DNA from: Mycolicibacterium vulneris | GTDB taxonomy: Bacteria; Actinomycetota; Actinomycetes; Mycobacteriales; Mycobacteriaceae | DNA: 64,000 nt | Reading direction: 5' to 3' | NCBI RefSeq assembly: GCF_002104765.1 | Contig: NZ_NCXM01000027.1 | Coordinates: 1 to 64,000, forward strand | Part shown: one piece after another, positions 59,351-64,000 of the stretch | Layout of the letters: every line of letters starts with the position of its first letter | How positions within the stretch are numbered: the first letter of the stretch is position 1 | Made by a program: the position numbers and the translations under genes | The notes under the pieces: generated by a model | What the model was told of the DNA's origin: nothing | The model's input: the letters and a program-made list of their open reading frames with translations, nothing else | Databases searched by the model: none

Positions 59351-60628
59351 TTACTTGCCGCGGACGGCGACGCCGCGCAGCACGGTGTCACGAACGTGCA
59401 GCAAAGCAGGGCGTTTGCCGATCTCGGCGAGGATGTTCTCCGGGATCCACTGCAATCCGATAAGGCAGCGCGCCAGCATCGCAGTCGACGGGGCGTCCAT
59501 CGCGATCTCGCCGGAGCGCAGCCCTTCGGAGAGCAGCGATTTCATCTGCCGAAGGCGTGTGGCGTAGGACCAGCCCGGATTCGCGGTCGGCGGTGACAGC
59601 CGCATCCAGGCCAGTTGAATCCTGAACTCGTCGGAGAACTGATCCAACGCATTGACGTTGACCCAGCTCAGTGCGTCCAGCTTCTCGGTGGGTGTGGCGT
59701 CGGAACGCAGCACGCTGACCCAGCCCGCCTCCACCTTCTTGCCGAAAGAGCGCATGATCGAGTTCAGGAGTTCGTCCTTCGACCCGATCACCCGGTATAC
59801 GGTGCCGGTGCCGAGACCGGCCGCCGAGGCGATGTCCCTGATGGTGGTGACCTCGTACCCCCTGCGGCCAAATTCCGCTCGGGCCACCGCGCGCACCAGC
59901 GCCGCCTTGTCGCTCGGGTCCGCGTCACTGTCGTCGGACCACGTCGCGATGACGTCCTTGGCTGCGGCGAAGGCGTTGGACCGGTCCAGCGCCGCGTCGG
60001 TGGGAGGACGAGTTGCCAAGCCCTGCAGGATGATTCGGCACAGCAGTTCGGCCACCTGGTTGGCCGACGAACTGTGGCGCATCACGTCCAGGCCGACCTG
60101 CAGCATGGTCTGGCAGATTCGATCGGCCAATGTCGGCAGATCGATGTCGGGTTTGATGTAGCCGCTCCACCGGCCGGCGCGCAGCGTCTGCAGCATCGCC
60201 TCCTGGATAGCCACCGGCCGCTGCTGCGTCAGCTTGGTCAGCTCCGGATCCGTACCCGGCCCCTCGTAGAACGACATCTGCAACGCCGCGCGGTGTTCGA
60301 CGGCGCAGTTGGCGATCGCCGATCCGAGCTCGATGATCTGGTCGGCGACCGGACGGGCGTCGGGTCCGTCCAGCCTCTCCTGCGCGGACCGCCCGATGCG
60401 CTCCAGATCCTCCTGGTAACGCAGGATCAGCTCGACGAGGATGGCTTCCTTGGACTCGAAATGGTGATAGAGGCTGCCGGGAAGAATGCCCGCGGCATCG
60501 GCGATCTCCTGCAGCGACGTCCGCAGCCCCGAGGAGGCGATCAATGACGCGGCGGTGGCTAGGATCTCGGCGCGGCGGCTCGGAGAATCAGCTGTGCCGC
60601 TGCCTCGCAGTGACTCGGCCTTCGCCAT
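59351..60628 (-). CDS. double TetR-type regulator (two TetR units in one chain)
   Basis: 425 residues. The first TetR DNA-binding helix-turn-helix is at about residues 36-58 (LQEIADAAGILPGSLYHHF) with a TetR-type helical domain to about 205. A second complete N-terminal domain with HTH at about 258-283 (IRDIASAAGLGTGTVYRVI) and its own helical domain follows. Two fused TetR monomers would form a pseudo-dimer or a four-HTH dimer. The likely target is the IR at 59298 and the SDR gene downstream. Start ATG 60626-60628. No ribosome binding site is seen. Confidence 0.85.
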   Translation of the reverse strand: MAKAESLRGSGTADSPSRRAEILATAASLIASSGLRTSLQEIADAAGILPGSLYHHFESKEAILVELILRYQEDLERIGRSAQERLDGPDARPVADQIIELGSAIANCAVEHRAALQMSFYEGPGTDPELTKLTQQRPVAIQEAMLQTLRAGRWSGYIKPDIDLPTLADRICQTMLQVGLDVMRHSSSANQVAELLCRIILQGLATRPPTDAALDRSNAFAAAKDVIATWSDDSDADPSDKAALVRAVARAEFGRRGYEVTTIRDIASAAGLGTGTVYRVIGSKDELLNSIMRSFGKKVEAGWVSVLRSDATPTEKLDALSWVNVNALDQFSDEFRIQLAWMRLSPPTANPGWSYATRLRQMKSLLSEGLRSGEIAMDAPSTAMLARCLIGLQWIPENILAEIGKRPALLHVRDTVLRGVAVRGK

Positions 60629-60880
60629 GGTTAGCGGTGTGCAAATCCGGACGATTGCGGGCTGGCGAACATTCGCATTCGTCCTCTCTTGCCGAACCAA
60701 ATCTTTGTTAGAGGCTATCAGACTGTGTGCGATGAATGCGCTGCACAAAGCGGTGAAAGCCCCATTCTAGAGCGGGGGGCCGTCCCAGCGGTCGCACGCA
60801 ACCACCTCCTCGAGCGGCCGCCGGGGCGCCGGTGAGAACGTGCGACCCGCACGGAGCCGCCCCACCGGCAACAGACAACC

Positions 60881-61030
60881 CTAAACGTAGGTTGGCGGGA
60901 TCCCGAGCAGGTTCCGAATTTCCTCTTCGTGATGCAGATGCAGGGTGGTGGTGCACGTCCCGTATCCCCGGGTGTGCAGCGCCAGCTGGAAATTCCACAC
61001 CGGCGGGAAGAGCAGGTACTCGATATCCAT
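60881..61030 (-). pseudogene. C-terminal stub of a nitroreductase-family protein
   Basis: 49 codons. PPVWNFQLALHTRGYGTCTTT and HHEEEIRNLLGIP match the last about 45 residues of FMN-dependent nitroreductases, but the FMN-binding N-terminal three quarters is missing. The ATG overlaps the stop of the upstream acyl-CoA dehydrogenase gene (TGATG), so it may still be translated. I read it as a deletion remnant brought into the operon. Confidence 0.65.
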
Positions 61031-62151
61031 CACTGACGGCCTCTCTTGGCAAGGCGCGCACCGAGTTCGGTGAGGTATTCGTCGGGGCCGCCGCGCAACG
61101 CGCTCCAGCTCAGCAGGCGCTTGAGGTAGAGGTGAGCATCGTGCTCCCAGGTGTAGCCGATCCCACCGAACACCTGGATGGCGGTGTCGGCCACGGTGGC
61201 CAATCGTCCCGCGAACGCCTTCGTGCGCATCGCGGCGAGATGACGCTCTTCGCCGGATCGACCGTCGGCTCCCGGGAACGCGTCGCTGGCCCACAGCGCG
61301 TGGATCACACCGCTGCGGGCCAGCTCGACCGTCTCGAACATGTCCACACACAGGTGCTGGATGGCCTGGAAGGAGCCGATCGGCTGACCGAATTGTGTTC
61401 TGCTTTTCGCGTATTCGACGGCGAGGCCCATGATGGCGCGCGCGGCGCCGAGCGCGTCGGCCGCGGTGGCGATCAACACGTCGTCGATCACCGCCGCCAG
61501 GTCGTCCGCGGGCACCGCGGCCAGTCGCTGCGCGGGTACCGCGTCGAACGCGACGCGGAACTGCTTGCGGGTCTGGTCGATGCCGTGCTCGGGCGCGACC
61601 GACAGCCCGGACGAGCCGGCCCGCACCGCGAAAAGCGCGCTGCCGTGGTCATCTTCGGCGACCACGAGCAGAACATCGGCGGCCGCGGCGTCGGGCACCG
61701 CGGTGATCTCGCCGCGCAACTCGATAGTGTCATCGCGTCGGCTCGCGGCGACCGAGGTGTTCGCCGAATCCGGGAAACAGACCGTGGCCACGGTGCTGCC
61801 GTCGGCGATGCCGCGCAACAACTTTGGTGCGATGTCGTTGTCCCCGAGCCGGGTCAGCGCCCGCGCGGCGGCCACCGCGGTCGACAGCCACGGCCCCGGA
61901 TGCAACGCGGCGCCCAGCTCTTCGGCGACGATGCCGGCCTCGACCATCGTCATGCCGGCGCCGCCGTACTCCTCCGGGACCAGCAGGCCGGTGGTTCCGA
62001 GATCGGCGAGGCCGCGCCAGACCGCATCGTCCGTCCCGGCCGGATCGTCGAGCAGCGCCCGCACATGCTGCGAAATCGATGCCTTCTCGGCGAGGAAGCG
62101 CCGTGTGGTGTCGCGCAGCGCCACCTGCTCGTCGGTGAGTTCGAGGTTCAT
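61030..62151 (-). CDS. acyl-CoA dehydrogenase (FadE, subunit of a probable heteromeric pair)
   Basis: 373 residues. LELTDEQVALRDTTRRFLAEKAS, the middle VPEEYGGAGMTMVEAGIVAEELG, and the C-terminal QVFGGIGYTWEHDAHLYLKRLL with a Glu at the catalytic-base position. It oxidises an acyl-CoA to the 2-enoyl-CoA with FAD. The 4-base overlap (ATGA) with the next dehydrogenase resembles the paired alpha2beta2 FadE proteins that act on steroid side-chain CoA esters in actinobacteria. Substrate not determined. Confidence 0.88.
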   Translation of the reverse strand: MNLELTDEQVALRDTTRRFLAEKASISQHVRALLDDPAGTDDAVWRGLADLGTTGLLVPEEYGGAGMTMVEAGIVAEELGAALHPGPWLSTAVAAARALTRLGDNDIAPKLLRGIADGSTVATVCFPDSANTSVAASRRDDTIELRGEITAVPDAAAADVLLVVAEDDHGSALFAVRAGSSGLSVAPEHGIDQTRKQFRVAFDAVPAQRLAAVPADDLAAVIDDVLIATAADALGAARAIMGLAVEYAKSRTQFGQPIGSFQAIQHLCVDMFETVELARSGVIHALWASDAFPGADGRSGEERHLAAMRTKAFAGRLATVADTAIQVFGGIGYTWEHDAHLYLKRLLSWSALRGGPDEYLTELGARLAKRGRQ

Positions 62152-63305
62152 TTGCGCGGCAGTCCCAGCACTCGTTGTGCGGTGATGTTCTTGTTGATCT
62201 GCGTGGTACCGCCCGCGATGGTCAGCGACCGCGACGTCAGGCGGTAGTTCGCCCACGGCGCGCCGGCGCCCTGGGTGCCGAGGGTGTCGAAGGCCAGTGC
62301 AGCCAGGTCCTGGCCGATCTCGCCCCACACGGTCTTGGCGAGGCTGGCCGACCCCAGTGCGTCGCCGCCGTGCAGCGTCGCCGAGATCGACCGCTGACAC
62401 AGGACCTCGAGATACTTGATACGAACCGCGATTTCGCCGAGGCGCCGCAGCGTCACCGGATGGTCTAGCGCGCCGGTGCCGGCCGCGGCGAGATCGTTGA
62501 CCAACTCTTCGAGCCGCACCTGCATCTCCGCGTACAGCCTGGCGGCTCCGGCGCGCTCGTGGCTGAGCGTGGTGGTGGCCACCTGCCAGCCCGCGTTGAG
62601 CGGACCGAGCAACGCGTCCACCGGCACCCGCACGTCGTGGAAGAAGACCTCGGCGAAGTCGGCGTCACCGTTTAGCGTGACCAGCGGGCGGACCTCGATG
62701 CCCGGCAGCGTCATGTCGACGATCAGGCAGGAGATCCCCTTGTGCTTGGGTGCTTCGGGATCGGTGCGCACGTAGAGCTGACACCAGTCGGCCCGATGCC
62801 CCAGCGAGGTCCAGATCTTCTGGCCGTTGACGACGAAGTCACTATCTTTCGGGCCGTATCGCACGGCGCGGGTGCGCAGCGCCGCGAGATCGGACCCCGC
62901 CTCGGGCTCCGACATTCCCTGGCACCAGATGTCGTCGGCGCGCATCATGCGGGGGAGCAGCGTGAGCTTCTGCGACTCGGTGCCGTACTGCATGATTGCC
63001 GGGGCGGTGTTGTTGAGCCCAATCACGTTGAGCGGCATCGGAGCTCGAGCGCGCGTGGTCTCTTCGGTGTAGACCAGCTGCTCGAGCACGGTTGCGCCGC
63101 GCCCACCGTATTCGGGCGGCCAGGACACGGCGGCCCATCCCGCGTCGGCCATCGTCGCGTTCCACGCGCGCAACATCTCGAACGCGGCGTCGTCGCGGCC
63201 CGTGGGCCGGCGCGCGGCCACCAGCTCGTCGGTCAGGTTCTGCGAGAGCCAGTCACGCAGCTCGATGCGGAACTGTTCCACGTCCGCCGGGTATGAGAAG
63301 TCCAC
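62148..63305 (-). CDS. acyl-CoA dehydrogenase (FadE, partner subunit)
   Basis: 385 residues. DFSYPADVEQFRIELRDWLSQNL, VSWPPEYGGRGATVLEQLVY, the flavin motif WCQGMSEPEAGSDLAALRTRA and KIWTSLGHRADWCQLYVRT, C-terminal TIAGGTTQINKNITAQRVLGLPR. The usual pair partner of the downstream dehydrogenase: each subunit lacks part of the active site of homotetrameric enzymes. It starts with GTG 63303-63305 close behind AGAGGA. First gene of the three-gene run ending in the nitroreductase stub. Confidence 0.89.
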   Translation of the reverse strand: MDFSYPADVEQFRIELRDWLSQNLTDELVAARRPTGRDDAAFEMLRAWNATMADAGWAAVSWPPEYGGRGATVLEQLVYTEETTRARAPMPLNVIGLNNTAPAIMQYGTESQKLTLLPRMMRADDIWCQGMSEPEAGSDLAALRTRAVRYGPKDSDFVVNGQKIWTSLGHRADWCQLYVRTDPEAPKHKGISCLIVDMTLPGIEVRPLVTLNGDADFAEVFFHDVRVPVDALLGPLNAGWQVATTTLSHERAGAARLYAEMQVRLEELVNDLAAAGTGALDHPVTLRRLGEIAVRIKYLEVLCQRSISATLHGGDALGSASLAKTVWGEIGQDLAALAFDTLGTQGAGAPWANYRLTSRSLTIAGGTTQINKNITAQRVLGLPRK

Positions 63306-63364
63306 GTTCCTCTGTCTTTTGCGTCGTAAAACCCTGACCCAGCCGGACTCTACGGTTGAGCGGA

Positions 63365-63695
63365 TAGCTGGTCAATGATGTTGGCGGCCATGCGCGACGC
63401 CGCTCCAGGCGATCCACGTAACGACCGCCGGAGACCGTCATGTGGTTCGCCGGTTCACGGTCGGTCCCGATGAACAGGTAGTAGGTCTCCGCGTGCGCCT
63501 CGTCGCCGTCGACGTCGATGGTTCAGCAGATAGTGCTGGTATCGCGTCTGGCTGCCGTGATACGCGAGCGCCCGGTCGATGAAATCGTCCACCTCGCCGA
63601 CGAATCCGACGTGGTCGTCGACGGCGCCGTCGTGGTAGGCAGATCACCGCGCGGTCGGTGAGATGCCTGACCTGGTTGCGCAATTCGCCGTCCAC
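63365..63695 (-). pseudogene. frameshifted SnoaL-like (NTF2-fold) gene
   Basis: The minus strand encodes, in three successive frames, ELRNQVRHLTDRAVIC, then YHDGAVDDHVGFVGEVDDFI and RALAYHGSQTRYQHYLLNH, then DVDGDEAHAETYYLFIGTD and HMTVSGGRYVDRLERR. This is the order of one SnoaL_4 domain. At least two single-base frameshifts, near 63636 and 63525, break it and the 5' end runs directly from the preceding gene. Sequencing error is possible but needs two independent events. Confidence 0.72.
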
Positions 63696-63697
63696 GA

Positions 63698-64000
63698 TCA
63701 GCTCCCTCGGGGTTCGGGGAATGCGACCTCAGCGTTGTCCGGCATCGGGCTGACGCCGCGTCGCTCACACACTTCCAGCACCTCATCGACGATCGATGCG
63801 GGCACGATGAACTTCTCGGTCGACGACATCTGTTCGAGATGCGCCTCGATGTCCTCGGCCGTTGGCCGACTCTCGGCCTCGGCGAGCCAGCCCTCGGTGA
63901 GACCAACGAACACCCGCGCATAGCGGCCGGCGGCCGCGGAATAGTTGCGGTGGGTGAACGTGCAGGCCGTGCTGGCCAGGAATGTCACCAGCGGCACCAC
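63698..64000 (-). CDS. C-terminal part of an SDR-like or unknown protein (5' end outside window)
   Basis: The visible 100 codons continue past the window edge. TFLASTACTFTHRNYSAAAGRY, VGLTEGWLAEAESRPTAEDIEAHLEQMSSTEKFIVPASIVDEVLEVCERRG, cited by position (about 63716-63890), and a Pro-rich end are visible. The helical segment resembles the C-terminal extension of certain actinobacterial short-chain dehydrogenases, but no catalytic motif is in view. It is immediately upstream of the broken SnoaL gene. Confidence 0.5.
   Translation of the reverse strand: MVPLVTFLASTACTFTHRNYSAAAGRYARVFVGLTEGWLAEAESRPTAEDIEAHLEQMSSTEKFIVPASIVDEVLEVCERRGVSPMPDNAEVAFPEPRGS

Overview
The window is a high-GC actinobacterial chromosome segment that I read as a slow-growing non-tuberculous Mycobacterium, possibly close to the M. 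avium group. The evidence is gene order that follows M. tuberculosis Rv1078 to Rv1133 almost gene for gene (pra, metB, greA, mca, coaA, glyA1, desA2, phoH2, fum, glpX, xseB/xseA, ispH, ychF, zwf, gnd2, ppdK, metE). Mycobacterial hallmarks include mycothiol conjugate amidase, a cobalamin riboswitch before metE, KstR-type operators, a 13E12-family HNH gene and many leaderless promoters of the form TANNNT-N6-8-[AG]TG. No PE/PPE gene, rRNA, tRNA, CRISPR array or transposase gene was seen.

Layout. 1-6.6 kb: membrane antigen, sulfur amino acid synthesis, transcript cleavage, mycothiol detoxification and a thioredoxin-like gene, ending in a five-copy 56-bp MIRU-like repeat. 6.6-10.8 kb: SnoaL-like gene, haemolysin III-type membrane protein, short cis-prenyl synthase and two membrane proteins that stand where M. 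tuberculosis has PE_PGRS genes. 10.9-18.2 kb: coaA, glyA1, desA2, the phoAT-phoH2 pair, a secreted deacetylase and a membrane adenylate cyclase. 18.2-31.8 kb: proline-rich membrane protein, fumarase, fructose bisphosphatase, hydrolases, a KstR-controlled 3-beta-hydroxysteroid dehydrogenase, exonuclease VII, lipid droplet protein, IspH and YchF.

31.7-36.9 kb is an accessory island of lower GC. Its first part is the main discovery: a 30-bp stretch of the ychF 3' end occurs four times (31,721; 32,303; 33,091; 33,951), separating three modules that each carry one gene (SRPBCC protein, methyltransferase, DinB-like protein). The last copy still encodes the ordinary YchF ending. Each upstream copy leads into a different short Ser/Thr/Lys-rich tail and stop. 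This looks like serial insertion of single-gene cassettes into the end of ychF. A WhiB4-like paralogue, a VOC protein, two small exported or cell-wall proteins and a perfect AT-rich 11-bp-arm palindrome follow.

36.9-47.6 kb returns to the core: monooxygenase, papain-like hydrolase, a full-length class III cyclase (decayed in M. tuberculosis), pentose phosphate genes, alpha/beta hydrolases, an acyltransferase-like protein and a truncated-type PpdK coupled to a small helix-turn-helix protein. 47.8-56 kb: DoxX protein, LexA-boxed HNH protein, amine oxidase, KstR-boxed membrane protein, and metE under a B12 riboswitch. 56-64 kb is again variable: a glycosyltransferase lies between two diverged copies of the 3' end and trailer of the neighbouring reductase gene. 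It is followed by a steroid-type SDR with a two-domain TetR protein, an acyl-CoA dehydrogenase pair, a nitroreductase stub and a frameshifted SnoaL gene.
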